Assembly (NCBI GenBank): GCA_031553855.1
Contig: JAVBKW010000021.1
Span: 53,475-117,474, forward strand
Reading direction: 5' to 3'
Origin: RACS-047 sp031553855
GTDB lineage: Bacteria > Bacillota > Clostridia > Christensenellales > Pumilibacteraceae
DNA length: 64,000 bases
The translations under genes and the position numbers were made by a program. The stretch's first letter is position 1. Each line of letters opens with the position of its first letter. Below the pieces are notes generated by a model that was not told the DNA's origin, did no database searches, and saw only the letters and a list, made by a program, of their open reading frames with translations. Of this stretch, positions 8,857 to 17,933 are shown in pieces.

Positions 8857-10002
8857 TTAATTGCTTTCGGCTGTTATTTCCGCCAGGCTGCTTTCTTTTT
8901 TCGCCACAACCTCTTGATTATACAAATGGCAAGCCGCAAAATGCCCGTCGCCATAGTCCATGTAAGCTGGCGGCACCGTTTTGCAGATTTCCATACATTC
9001 CGTACAACGGGTATGAAACTTGCAGCCTTTCGGCGGATTAGTCGGGGATGGAATATCGCCCGTCAAAATAATTCTGTTCATTTTAGTTTTCGTGTCGGGA
9101 ACGGGAACGGCGCTCAAAAGCGCCTTTGTATACGGGTGCATAGGATTTTTGAAAATATCCTTTTTGCTGCCGAATTCCACCATACCGCCAAGGTACATTA
9201 CACCCACCTCGTCGGAAATATGCTCAACGACAGAAAGGTCATGTGAAATAAATATATAAGACAGCTTGCTTTCTTCCTGCAAATCTTTCAAAAGATTGAT
9301 AATTTGTGATTGAATACTAACGTCAAGCGCCGAAACAGGCTCGTCGCAAACAACCACCTTGGGTTTAAGAGCAAGCGCTCTGGCTATACATATACGCTGA
9401 CGCTGACCGCCTGAAAACTCGTGCGGATAACGGGAATAATAGTGCGTTTGCAAGCCGCATTTTTGCATGATATCCAAAATATAATTGCGGTAATCCTGCT
9501 TTAAAACCAAATTATGTGCAAGCACCGCCTCACCGATTATATCGCCGACGGGTATTCTCGGCGACAAAGAGGAATATGGATCCTGAAAAATAACCTGTAA
9601 CTCAGGACGGATCAAACGCAGCTGTTTTTTCGGCAACTTTTCTATTTCGACGTAGGACAGGCTATTCTCGTCATCGGGATTCACCTTGTGCAAAAAGAGC
9701 TGCAAAGCGTTCCTCTTTTTTTCATTCAATTGCTCTGGGTCTACGCCAAAGAACTTTACTTCGCCGCCGGTGATATCGTACAGACGCAAAAGTGCTCTGC
9801 CCATTGTAGTTTTACCACAACCCGACTCGCCGACAATTCCTATAGTTTTACCGCGTTCCAAATCAAAGGAAACATCGTCCACCGCTTTCAAAAAAACTGT
9901 GGGCTTCCCAAAAAAGTTGGTTTTGACGGGAAAATACTTTTTAAGGTTTTTTACAGACAGAATGACGTTTTTATCGGCCTGTTGCAAATTACTATTCTCC
10001 AT
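8857..10002 (-). CDS. oppF: Oligopeptide ABC transporter ATPase OppF
   Basis: 381-residue nucleotide-binding subunit of a peptide importer, acting on the inner face of the membrane with OppD. Walker A GESGCGKTT at residues 58-66, Q-loop QDPYSSLSP, signature SGGQRQR, Walker B VVCDEPVSALD and H-loop ISHDL are all intact. The C-terminal oligo_HPY region carries a cysteine cluster (CKFHTRCTECMEIC...AACH), as in the family. Its ATG overlaps the oppD stop (TAATG), so the two ATPases are translationally coupled. The OppF/DppF assignment rests on position as second ATPase; dipeptide versus oligopeptide specificity cannot be read from sequence. Confidence 0.92.
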   Translation of the reverse strand: MENSNLQQADKNVILSVKNLKKYFPVKTNFFGKPTVFLKAVDDVSFDLERGKTIGIVGESGCGKTTMGRALLRLYDITGGEVKFFGVDPEQLNEKKRNALQLFLHKVNPDDENSLSYVEIEKLPKKQLRLIRPELQVIFQDPYSSLSPRIPVGDIIGEAVLAHNLVLKQDYRNYILDIMQKCGLQTHYYSRYPHEFSGGQRQRICIARALALKPKVVVCDEPVSALDVSIQSQIINLLKDLQEESKLSYIFISHDLSVVEHISDEVGVMYLGGMVEFGSKKDIFKNPMHPYTKALLSAVPVPDTKTKMNRIILTGDIPSPTNPPKGCKFHTRCTECMEICKTVPPAYMDYGDGHFAACHLYNQEVVAKKESSLAEITAESN

Positions 10003-11363
10003 TATTTCACCTTGCTCGCTTTTTGTTCGCGTTTTACCGGCTTTTTCTTTGACGCATCGCTTTTCTTCGCATCATTCTGTTCTTCCGGCAACGTAACCGC
10101 GCTTTCCGCATAGAGATGGCACGACACATAATGTGTGTCTGAAACTTTATACATCGGCGGGTAATCTACGTTGCAGTTGTGGCTGCACAAATCGGTCATG
10201 TTACATCTGTCTTTGAAGTAACAGGTTGACGGCATATTTATGGGATTAGGAACTTGTCCTTTTATATTATATAGTCTTTTTGAGTCGGAATTCAGCGAAG
10301 GTTTTGAACGCTGCAATCCTATTGAATAGGGATGCAACGGGTTGTCAAAGATATCGCAGAGCGTTCCCTTTTCGATAACGCGGCCAGCATACATAATAAC
10401 AACATAATCCGCCATTTCTGCAATAATTCCCAGATCGTGAGTAATCAGCATTATGCTGCCGCTCAGCTTTGTTTTTATTTCTCGGAGAAGCTCCAATATT
10501 TGCGCCTGAATTGTTACATCCAGCGCAGTTGTCGGTTCGTCGGCAACAATAAGCCGCGGACCGCAAAGCAGCGCCATAGCAATCATAACTCTTTGACGCA
10601 TACCGCCGGAAAGCTCGTGTGGATAGTTTTTGTATACTCTTTCCGGCGACGCAATACCAACCAGATTCAGCATTTCCACTGATTTTTGCTTTGCATATTC
10701 TTTTGTGCTGCCTTTTACATGAGTTAAAGTAACTTCGTCAAGCTGATTTCCTATAGTGAAAACCGGATTCAAAGATGACATAGGTTCCTGAAAAATCATC
10801 GCTATTTCGCTGCCGCGCAAGATGTTCATCTTTTCTGGCGGCATTTTTGCGATGTCATAAACTTTTTCTGTAACCTCTCCAATTTCGGGATCGTTTTTTT
10901 TGCTCTTAAAACGGATACTGCCGTTTACTATCTGACCGCGCGGGCCGGCAACAAGCTGCATAAGCGACATAGCAGTAACGCTTTTTCCGCAACCCGACTC
11001 TCCGACTACGCCGACAACAGATTTTTCAGGGATATCAAAACTAACGCCGCCCACCGCCTTGACCACGCCGGTGTCGGAGAAAAAATATGTGTGAAGATTT
11101 TCGAACTCGACAATATTGCCGGGATCGCGCATAACTGTAATATACTCTTCCTCATGAACGGAACGCTTTTTGTTTTTTTCCAAAGCCCGCATCATGAGAT
11201 TGTTATCTTTTGTGATTTGCCGGGATTCTTCAGATGTCAGAAAGTTGCTGCTTTTTTTCTTTTCAGCCTGTGCGCTTACTAGCTGCTCTTGTCCGTTTTG
11301 CGTGCCCTCTTCTTGACTTTCAGATTGGTTTCCCGCTATCAGTCCGTCTTTTTTGTTTTCCAA
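10002..11363 (-). CDS. oppD: Oligopeptide ABC transporter ATPase OppD, with N-terminal extension
   Basis: 453-residue ATPase partner of OppF. Walker A GESGCGKS at residues 121-128, QEPMSSLNP Q-loop, signature LSGGMRQR, Walker B IVADEPTTALD and H-loop ITHDL are intact. The oligo_HPY tail has cysteines (CYFKDRCNMTDLCSHNC). The family usually runs 320-360 residues. The excess is a polar, Lys/Glu/Gln-rich extension of about 85 residues before the first strand (IVEFENLHTYF) and a lysine-rich tail of about 25 residues. Spacing to oppC is 12 nt. The extension could be a docking or regulatory segment; no domain is recognised in it. Confidence 0.92.
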   Translation of the reverse strand: MENKKDGLIAGNQSESQEEGTQNGQEQLVSAQAEKKKSSNFLTSEESRQITKDNNLMMRALEKNKKRSVHEEEYITVMRDPGNIVEFENLHTYFFSDTGVVKAVGGVSFDIPEKSVVGVVGESGCGKSVTAMSLMQLVAGPRGQIVNGSIRFKSKKNDPEIGEVTEKVYDIAKMPPEKMNILRGSEIAMIFQEPMSSLNPVFTIGNQLDEVTLTHVKGSTKEYAKQKSVEMLNLVGIASPERVYKNYPHELSGGMRQRVMIAMALLCGPRLIVADEPTTALDVTIQAQILELLREIKTKLSGSIMLITHDLGIIAEMADYVVIMYAGRVIEKGTLCDIFDNPLHPYSIGLQRSKPSLNSDSKRLYNIKGQVPNPINMPSTCYFKDRCNMTDLCSHNCNVDYPPMYKVSDTHYVSCHLYAESAVTLPEEQNDAKKSDASKKKPVKREQKASKVK

Positions 11364-11375
11364 AATATTACCTAC

Positions 11376-12530
11376 CTATTTTCTGCTCTTGGGATCCAAA
11401 GCGTCTCTGAGTCCGTCACCTACAAAGTTGAAAGCCAAAACGGCAAGAACAATGCAAATTCCCGGGGGGACCCACAAATTCGGATTATTGCTCAGGTATT
11501 CCGGTTTTGAGGCTGCATGAATCATATTGCCCCATGTGGCATAGTTTGATGGTAGGCCAAGCCCCAAAAAACCCAGAGTCGCCTCGGTAAGTATAACACT
11601 GCCGAGCCCCAAAGTCATAGTAACGATAAGCTGCGGCATAATATTCGGAAGTAAATGCTTAATGATTTTTCGCGCAGCGGAAAGACCCGTCGCTTCGGCG
11701 GCAAGCATAAATTCCTGTTCCCGCAAAGACAAAATTTGCCCCCTGACCAATCGTGCGGTACCTGACCATCCAAGAAGCGTAAGCATCGCCATCATAGCAT
11801 ACAGCCGCGTAACGTCTCCCATGTTTTCACGGGCACTCAAAGCGGTACTGATAATCAACATTATCGGAAGTGTCGGAACGCAGTTGAGAATATCAACAAT
11901 ACGCATGACGATCTGATCAACCCACTTGCCGTAATAACCAGCCAGTCCGCCCAAGAGTATTCCTATACCCGTTTGGAGAAGCACCACCACAAATCCTATG
12001 GTTAGTGAGATTCGGCCGCCGTACATAAGGCGCGAGAAAACGTCGTAAGCGTCGCTGTCCGTACCAAAAAAATGTTTCCAACTCGGCAATGCAAGCCGAT
12101 TTATGTCGGGGATATCAATCATAACGTCGCAGGCTTCATAGGTTACGCCGTCAACGGTGTATTCAAAATACTTTTCCGTAACGATTGGCTCTCCACGGGA
12201 GCGGTCTATACCCTCCTCCGGCCAAACAAAGGCGAAAATCTGAAATATAGGACCTAAAAATGAGAACAAGAACAGTACTACAAGCAACACAAGTCCAACA
12301 ATGGACAGCTTTGAACGGAAAAACCGTTTGAGTATCATTTTCGACGGCGAAAGCAATCTGACGTTGTCAGAAAAGCCTTCGGCATAATCTGATAGCCTCT
12401 CATCTTCCTTTTCTCTTTTACGGATCAACTCAGAGATCGCCAATGCATTTTTGCAGGCAATCTCCTCTCTTTCTTTCTGTGGTACTTGCAGGTTTTCTCT
12501 TATTTCTTTGATTGTGATAGTATTTTTCAT
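11376..12530 (-). CDS. oppC: Oligopeptide ABC transporter permease OppC
   Basis: 384-residue membrane permease with a cytoplasmic N-terminal stretch of about 65 residues rich in charged residues, a first transmembrane helix near 75-100, an extended extracellular loop (about 100-165, ending GTDSDAYDVFSRLMYGGR, the typical DppC/OppC entry) and the five-helix BPD_transp_1 core. The EAA loop is present around EAATGLSAARKIIKHLLPN, which contacts the ATPase. Family members are usually about 300 residues, so the N-terminus and first loop are longer than usual. It lies 11 nt downstream of oppB. A homodimer of this subunit cannot be excluded, but a heterodimer with OppB is the family rule. Confidence 0.92.
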   Translation of the reverse strand: MKNTITIKEIRENLQVPQKEREEIACKNALAISELIRKREKEDERLSDYAEGFSDNVRLLSPSKMILKRFFRSKLSIVGLVLLVVLFLFSFLGPIFQIFAFVWPEEGIDRSRGEPIVTEKYFEYTVDGVTYEACDVMIDIPDINRLALPSWKHFFGTDSDAYDVFSRLMYGGRISLTIGFVVVLLQTGIGILLGGLAGYYGKWVDQIVMRIVDILNCVPTLPIMLIISTALSARENMGDVTRLYAMMAMLTLLGWSGTARLVRGQILSLREQEFMLAAEATGLSAARKIIKHLLPNIMPQLIVTMTLGLGSVILTEATLGFLGLGLPSNYATWGNMIHAASKPEYLSNNPNLWVPPGICIVLAVLAFNFVGDGLRDALDPKSRK

Positions 12531-12541
12531 CCTTACCCCGC

Positions 12542-13543
12542 CTACTTTATCAGTTTAACGCGCGGATCTACCACTGCGTACATCAGGTCGGAAAACAGCG
12601 TACCGATAACGGTCAGCACCGCCAAAAACATTTCGTAACCCATTATAAAAGGAATATCAGCCTGTCTCGTAGCCTGCAACGCAAGCTGTCCTATTCCAGG
12701 GATAGCGAATATTTCCTCGGTTATCATAGCTCCGCCGAAAAGTGACGGCAAAATACCCGCAAAAATTGTAACAAGCGGAATAAGAGTGTTTCTGAAAGCA
12801 TGCTTGTAAATAACCGTTTTTTCACTCAAACCCTTTGCTCTTGCGGTACGGATATAATCGGCATTCAAAACCTCCAAAGTGTTTGTACGGGTATAACGCA
12901 TCATGCCTCCCAGCGACAAAATAACCATACCCACAATCGGCAACACCAAATGCCATGCGATGTTGCCAAAGCGTTCTATCAAGCTTGCGTTTACGCTCAT
13001 ATCGGTGGACACAAGTCCGTTTGTCGGGAACCAACCGAGATCTACTGCAAAAATCTTAATTAGTAACGACGCAAAAAAGAAAGTCGGCAAGGAAATACCT
13101 ATCATGGTAAGCACCGTAACGGTATAATCGATTTTTCCGTATTGATTTACTGCAGCTTTGATACCTAGCGGCACCGCAATCAAAAACTCCAAAATCGTAG
13201 CGACAAAGGCAACGAGAAAGGAAATATGCATGTTTTCAAAAATAACTTCTGTAACAGGCTTGTCATGAACAAAAGACGTACCCATGTTGCCCATAAACAT
13301 ATTACCGAGCCACGAAAAATATCCCTTCAAAATTCCTAAAAAGGAATTATCCGCAAGTCCGTAGAGCGCCTTTGTTGCGTCAATTGTTTCTTGGGTAACT
13401 GTTCCCTGCAAAAGCTGAGCGGAAAATTTGGTATCTAAATAGTCCATAGGCATAAGCCTTACGCTAAAGTAGATTATTAAAGATACTCCGAACAGAACCA
13501 AGATACTCAGCAATATTCTTTTTATTATGTACTTAAACATCAA
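12542..13543 (-). CDS. oppB: Oligopeptide ABC transporter permease OppB
   Basis: 333-residue permease with an N-terminal helix (YIIKRILLSILVLFGVSLIIYF), a long extracellular segment (about 32-100) and five further helices forming the BPD_transp_1 domain. The EAA region reads RTARAKGLSEKTVIYKHAFRN. The C-terminal DLMYAVVDPRVKL is characteristic of the OppB/DppB family. It pairs with OppC in the membrane. A 146-nt gap with a stem-loop separates it from oppA upstream, which is common where the binding protein is made in excess over the permeases. Confidence 0.93.
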   Translation of the reverse strand: MMFKYIIKRILLSILVLFGVSLIIYFSVRLMPMDYLDTKFSAQLLQGTVTQETIDATKALYGLADNSFLGILKGYFSWLGNMFMGNMGTSFVHDKPVTEVIFENMHISFLVAFVATILEFLIAVPLGIKAAVNQYGKIDYTVTVLTMIGISLPTFFFASLLIKIFAVDLGWFPTNGLVSTDMSVNASLIERFGNIAWHLVLPIVGMVILSLGGMMRYTRTNTLEVLNADYIRTARAKGLSEKTVIYKHAFRNTLIPLVTIFAGILPSLFGGAMITEEIFAIPGIGQLALQATRQADIPFIMGYEMFLAVLTVIGTLFSDLMYAVVDPRVKLIK

Positions 13544-13556
13544 TTATCCTTTACTT

Positions 13557-13594
13557 TGCCGCAAGAAATTTCCTGTAAAGTTTTATTTCCGGCA
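13557..13594 (-). other. Stem-loop in the oppA-oppB gap
   Basis: TGCCG/CGGCA outer arms (13557-13561 and about 13590-13594) with an inner GAAAT/ATTTC pairing. A second small hairpin (ATGCC-gta-GGCAT) is at 13661-13673. Such intercistronic structures can protect the upstream oppA mRNA or limit read-through. No T-run makes it a clear terminator. Confidence 0.35.
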
Positions 13595-13689
13595 AATATT
13601 TTTCTTGAACTGTTGTGACAAGCATTCTTTATTGCCATTTTCGTTCCAAAAGCCGCTGCGATGCCGTAGGCATTTAGCGACAGTGCATC

Positions 13690-16305
13690 TTAGTTGTAAT
13701 CGATTTCCCAAATCTTGGAGACCAAACCGTTGAGAGGAGTGCGCTCACTCTTGGGCGTCAATGAAGATTCCTTAATTCTTTGTTTGTTGTAAGCCGTCAA
13801 GTCATTTCTCTGATAAGTCGGCATTTCTACTGCAAGCTCCATAACCAAATCTAAAGCTTCGCTATAATCAATCTCTCTTGACTCCTGATCGGTTTTTGTA
13901 CGCGCCTCGTCAATAACCGCACTTAGCTTGTCGATTATCGCTCTTTCCGTTGCAAATTTTGACGTAGAATCGTCATATATCTGTTTGTAACCCCAGTTGT
14001 TAACGCTGGTAGCGCGTGATTCTTTGTGATAAACCTGGAACATGTCAGGATCGATTGTGGAGCTCCAAGCAGCCGCCCAAACCGCCAAATTACCGCTGGC
14101 AAGCTGTGTAAGCGCCGTCGCATCTTTTTTGACTACAATGTCAAAGCCTATGCTTTCCAACACCTCTTCCGCCAACTTAAACATTGCCCATGCAGGATGG
14201 TCTTCGGTTTCGCCGGCAATAGTAAAGGTGTATTTGATTGCCTTTCCATCAGGATTGTTTATAACGTTCTTTCCGTTGACCTTTTTTTGAGAATAGCCTT
14301 GATCCTTAAGCATTGTCAATATTTCGTCGCCGGTGGAATCAAAAGTATAATCCAAATACGTTCCTGATGAAGTTGCGCCGTAATAAGTACCTTTAAAAAT
14401 GCCTACACCTTCCGGATATGCCCATGAGGTGCTGGACATAGGCCTGTTTATTCTCTCACCCAAGCCGCCGGAGTAGTAGTTGTTGATGATTATATCAGGA
14501 TTCATAGCCTTCATTATAGCTCTGCGTTCCCAAATACTTTCTACAAATTTCGGATTGATACCGACGTAGCCATAGCCGTTTGTAAGGATAGTAGCAGAAT
14601 CGAGGGTTTTTACGGAATTAATTTCGTCTATTATTTCCGTTTTTGCATTGGGGCTGCCAAAATCGATTTCGTTTTGCTTGAGAGCGTTTACGATTTGGTC
14701 GGTATTGATTTGCTGGTATCTGAGGTATTTTATTTTTGCATTTTTGACGCCTTTGCCCACTGTTTCAAAAAACTCGTTGCGTTCAAAATAAACTACGTTC
14801 AGCTTGTAAAAATCACTGCCGTTGATCGCTGCTCCTGTTGCCCCTTGCCATGTGCTTGCCTTATAAGGGCCTGCGCCGACAGGCACGGATATTCTGTTAC
14901 CGCGTTTCATAGATTTCATAAAATCTGTGGAGCAATACTCAACTCCGAATTTATCGGTCTTATTCGCCGAAGCGTAAAGATCGGAATAATAGTGCATCGG
15001 CGAAACGGAGAAGGCAAAGTTCCATATAGCCTTAGGATCAACGCCGTTGATTGTTATTGCCAGCAACTCATGGTCTTTATCATAGTTGACCCCGTTGAAT
15101 GTTTTGGTAACTTTCGTTCCGTCAATTCCCGAAATGGAGGGAACTTTCAAGCCGTCTTCACCCAAAAGATCCTTGTAGTATTTGGAACGTTGATCCGCTT
15201 TGAATTCGTCTACAAGCTGCATATAAGAAGCAGTATATCTCAAGTTGTTTGCAAAACTCTTTGCGCGGGAAACTGTATAGCTGTCTTCGGTGATTGTATA
15301 TTCCTCTCTGATAACTGAAAGCGCATAAGCCTTTCTTGCGGCGGCCTTTGCCATATCGTCTGTAAACCCGTCTTTTTTGAAGTCGGCATAGTCTGCTTCC
15401 GCCTCTGCTATTTTGGCATCCAAGTCTGCCGCCTGCTCCGGATCCATAAGATATTTGCCGTTTTGTTTTTCATAGTAGCCTTGAGAATCGGTCTTCAGCG
15501 GCAATATACTCCACAAATAGAAGAACAACTGATAATCTTCTTTAAAATTATATTCGTCTCTATAGGATGCCAGTGATTCGCCTGCACCTCTATAATCAAG
15601 GTCCATTTCCTCTTCAAAAAGCGCATTGAAAACCTCGATATCATCCCAAAGCCCTTCTATAGCGCTATTATCCGGCGCAGTTGAATGAGCAACTCCGCCA
15701 AGATAGTTTGCATAATCTATCATAGCCTGTATGCGTGTTACGGCTTGCGTGCTGAATGTATTTTCATTTGCAGACTCATCGGCATCGGTCGCGTTGGGGT
15801 TTTGCGTTCTGTAAGCCGCAAGTCCCTGAATATCAGTAGAATAAAGAGTTGCCGAGCCTGTATAAACGGGATCAAGATAAACGTAGAGATTAAACAAAAC
15901 GTCCTTTATGGTAAGTGATGCTCCGTCAGAAAACTTTATATCGTTTTTTAGCAAAAATTTGTACTCTGTAGTTCCCTCTTTGTCTCCGGTTTGGGTAACT
16001 TTGCCGTACTTATCTTTCATTGTAGTGGTCATGTCAAGAACAACGGTAGGCTCGTTTTCACCAAAAGTGGGCTTGCCGGAAGGATCAGATGACAACATGC
16101 CGATTTGAGTTAGGCCTACTATCTCGGAATCGTTCCCCGTTGTGGAAAAATACGGACTGAAAACACCATCAAGGCCGCTTATACCAAACCGCAATGGTAC
16201 GCTTTCCGTATCAAGATTAAGTGACTTCTTGCAAGCCGCAAGCGGGTTGATACACATTGCTATCGCAATGAATAGCATCAATAATTTTTTCAATGATTTT
16301 GACAT
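13690..16305 (-). CDS. oppA: Oversized peptide-binding lipoprotein (SBP family 5, OppA-like)
   Basis: 871-residue extracellular binding protein expected to deliver peptides to OppBCDF. Signal peptide with lipobox LAAC (Cys25), so it is lipid-anchored outside. SBP_bac_5 features are visible at both ends: KNDIKFSDGASLTIKDVLF near residue 115, VGAGPYKAST near 475, and C-terminal TIAGETEDHPAWAMFKLAEEVLESIGF. The family is normally 520-600 residues. The excess lies between about residues 140 and 430, rich in Asp, Glu, Tyr and Ala with predicted helices (for example DAKIAEAEADYADFKKDGF). GGAGG precedes the ATG by 10 nt. The insert may enlarge the ligand pocket or contact the subtilase; that is speculation. 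Confidence 0.88.
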   Translation of the reverse strand: MSKSLKKLLMLFIAIAMCINPLAACKKSLNLDTESVPLRFGISGLDGVFSPYFSTTGNDSEIVGLTQIGMLSSDPSGKPTFGENEPTVVLDMTTTMKDKYGKVTQTGDKEGTTEYKFLLKNDIKFSDGASLTIKDVLFNLYVYLDPVYTGSATLYSTDIQGLAAYRTQNPNATDADESANENTFSTQAVTRIQAMIDYANYLGGVAHSTAPDNSAIEGLWDDIEVFNALFEEEMDLDYRGAGESLASYRDEYNFKEDYQLFFYLWSILPLKTDSQGYYEKQNGKYLMDPEQAADLDAKIAEAEADYADFKKDGFTDDMAKAAARKAYALSVIREEYTITEDSYTVSRAKSFANNLRYTASYMQLVDEFKADQRSKYYKDLLGEDGLKVPSISGIDGTKVTKTFNGVNYDKDHELLAITINGVDPKAIWNFAFSVSPMHYYSDLYASANKTDKFGVEYCSTDFMKSMKRGNRISVPVGAGPYKASTWQGATGAAINGSDFYKLNVVYFERNEFFETVGKGVKNAKIKYLRYQQINTDQIVNALKQNEIDFGSPNAKTEIIDEINSVKTLDSATILTNGYGYVGINPKFVESIWERRAIMKAMNPDIIINNYYSGGLGERINRPMSSTSWAYPEGVGIFKGTYYGATSSGTYLDYTFDSTGDEILTMLKDQGYSQKKVNGKNVINNPDGKAIKYTFTIAGETEDHPAWAMFKLAEEVLESIGFDIVVKKDATALTQLASGNLAVWAAAWSSTIDPDMFQVYHKESRATSVNNWGYKQIYDDSTSKFATERAIIDKLSAVIDEARTKTDQESREIDYSEALDLVMELAVEMPTYQRNDLTAYNKQRIKESSLTPKSERTPLNGLVSKIWEIDYN

Positions 16306-16342
16306 TTAATTTATTCCTCCGATGTTTACAAAAAAATTTAAT

Positions 16343-17509
16343 TCAGGCAAATTCGATTGCAGGGTTACCTGTGATGCCGATAACGCTGCCTGTTGCCGTT
16401 TTTGTTCCGTATACTCCTTCAACGCTTGTGCCGGCGTTATACACGAAATTTATGCCCTCTTTACCTTCTTTAAGCTTTAGTACACAGTTTGTAAATGTAC
16501 AATTTTTCACTGTTCCCCTGACTACACCTGCAAGAAATCCTACGTTTGTAGGGCCGTTAGTAAATGTCGCCACAATTTCCACTGTCGAATTTTCAAATAC
16601 TATACCGCTGATCTCCGAATCTTCCTGCATTGTTGAGATAAATCCGAACTTGTCACCTGTTTTGGTGTCGGTTTTTTTCACCGTAAGGTTACTGACGGTA
16701 AAACCGTTTCCAGCAATTTTTCCTGTGAAAGAAACGATTGGTTCCATGCTTGTGTCCGTCATGTCAATATCATTCATGATGTAAAAACTTTTTCCGGAAA
16801 ACGATGCGATCGCCAAAAAGTCGTTTTGTGTACGTATAAGCGTCCATTTGCCCTCAATAAAGCTTGGGAACAACGTAAGCGCGACTTCCACACCGCGTTC
16901 GGGGAACTCAAGGGGAAACTCAACCTTTTGTGTAAGCGCGGCATCATACCAAAAATCAACGACGGTCTTGTTTTCTACCTCTATGCCAGGAAGATCCGCT
17001 TGAATCACTCTTTTTTTATCTCCGTAATATTTTTTAATCGGATTGATAAGATTTCCACTGCTATCCTCGCCAAAAGCGACGGTGACAGAATTTTCCGGCG
17101 TCCACACTGCCACAACGGTAGTATCATTTTCTGCTTTGAAGGTGGAAAAATCTACCTCGTTTTCCGAAGGAATTGCCCTACCGTCTTCGTTTCGCAGAAT
17201 CTCACCGTTCTCATCTGTCTTTGCAAAATACCACGCTTTAAGATAATGATTAGCAAAAGTCGGCTCTTTTAGATGTACATTCTTTGAAGGCTTGACAATC
17301 GGCGCATCCTTTTTGACGTAAACATTTTTTTGGTAATAAGCGTTTACCTTGCCGCCGTTAAAATCGTAAGTAATTTGTATCGTCAAGCCTCGCTCTTTTA
17401 GGCTCAACTGATCTTCACCGCAAGCTGTAAAAACGGCAACAGAAAGCAAAAGTATCAACAAAATGCTGATTTTCTTTAAGAATGACTTATTTCCTCCGGC
17501 TATTTTCAT
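16343..17509 (-). CDS. Surface lipoprotein with InlB-like repeat and GLUG-type beta-helix motifs
   Basis: 388 residues. Signal peptide and lipobox FTAC (Cys30) indicate export and lipidation. Residues about 40-140 resemble the Listeria-Bacteroides (Flg_new/InlB B-repeat) fold, ending AVWTPEN. The C-terminal part (about 245-350) has GLUG-like units: FTGKIAGNGFTVSNLTVKK, FGFISTMQEDSEISGIVFENS and VGFLAGVVRGTVKNCTFTN, which usually stack into a beta-helix. It sits 37 nt upstream of oppA in the same direction and is probably the first gene of the operon. Its role is unknown; a surface adhesin or an accessory to the binding protein are both possible. The domain names are from memory of the family patterns. 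Confidence 0.8.
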   Translation of the reverse strand: MKIAGGNKSFLKKISILLILLLSVAVFTACGEDQLSLKERGLTIQITYDFNGGKVNAYYQKNVYVKKDAPIVKPSKNVHLKEPTFANHYLKAWYFAKTDENGEILRNEDGRAIPSENEVDFSTFKAENDTTVVAVWTPENSVTVAFGEDSSGNLINPIKKYYGDKKRVIQADLPGIEVENKTVVDFWYDAALTQKVEFPLEFPERGVEVALTLFPSFIEGKWTLIRTQNDFLAIASFSGKSFYIMNDIDMTDTSMEPIVSFTGKIAGNGFTVSNLTVKKTDTKTGDKFGFISTMQEDSEISGIVFENSTVEIVATFTNGPTNVGFLAGVVRGTVKNCTFTNCVLKLKEGKEGINFVYNAGTSVEGVYGTKTATGSVIGITGNPAIEFA

Positions 17510-17571
17510 TTGCTTTTTGTCCCTCTACTTGTATATTTTAGTGTTTCATATTATCTATCATTTTATAACAA

Positions 17572-17622
17572 AAACTATACAGACAAAACGCACATTTGTG
17601 CGATGTTAAACCTGTATAGTTT
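17572..17622 (-). terminator. Cruciform-like terminator after the LRR lipoprotein gene
   Basis: AAACTATACAG (17572-17582) pairs perfectly with CTGTATAGTTT (17612-17622), and the loop holds a second perfect hairpin CGCACA-TT-TGTGCG (17589-17602). On the minus strand it ends in a T-rich tail (GTTTTTGTT). The rest of the 17510-17933 gap holds no gene I can support. Confidence 0.6.
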
Positions 17623-17933
17623 CCTCAACTCAGAAATCGAACTAAAACTTTTTTGGGTTACTTTCGTGTTGTTGTTTTGAGCTTAGTATTAAACTTAACG
17701 CAGCAACCTGCGGTTTTTGGGTAAATGAAATATTATAAGCCGAAAATATATCCAAATTAAGAAAGCGCTAAAAAACAGTTTTTATTTAATGATTTTTTCG
17801 CCCATTGTCCGAACCGCAACTTTGCGGCAGGGACAAATGTACGGGTTCTTAAAAAACAAACAATGCAAACCATCTTCAAGATTTTCTGAGTACGGAGCTA
17901 ACAAAAGGTTTTGGGTTTTACTTGAGCTTATTC

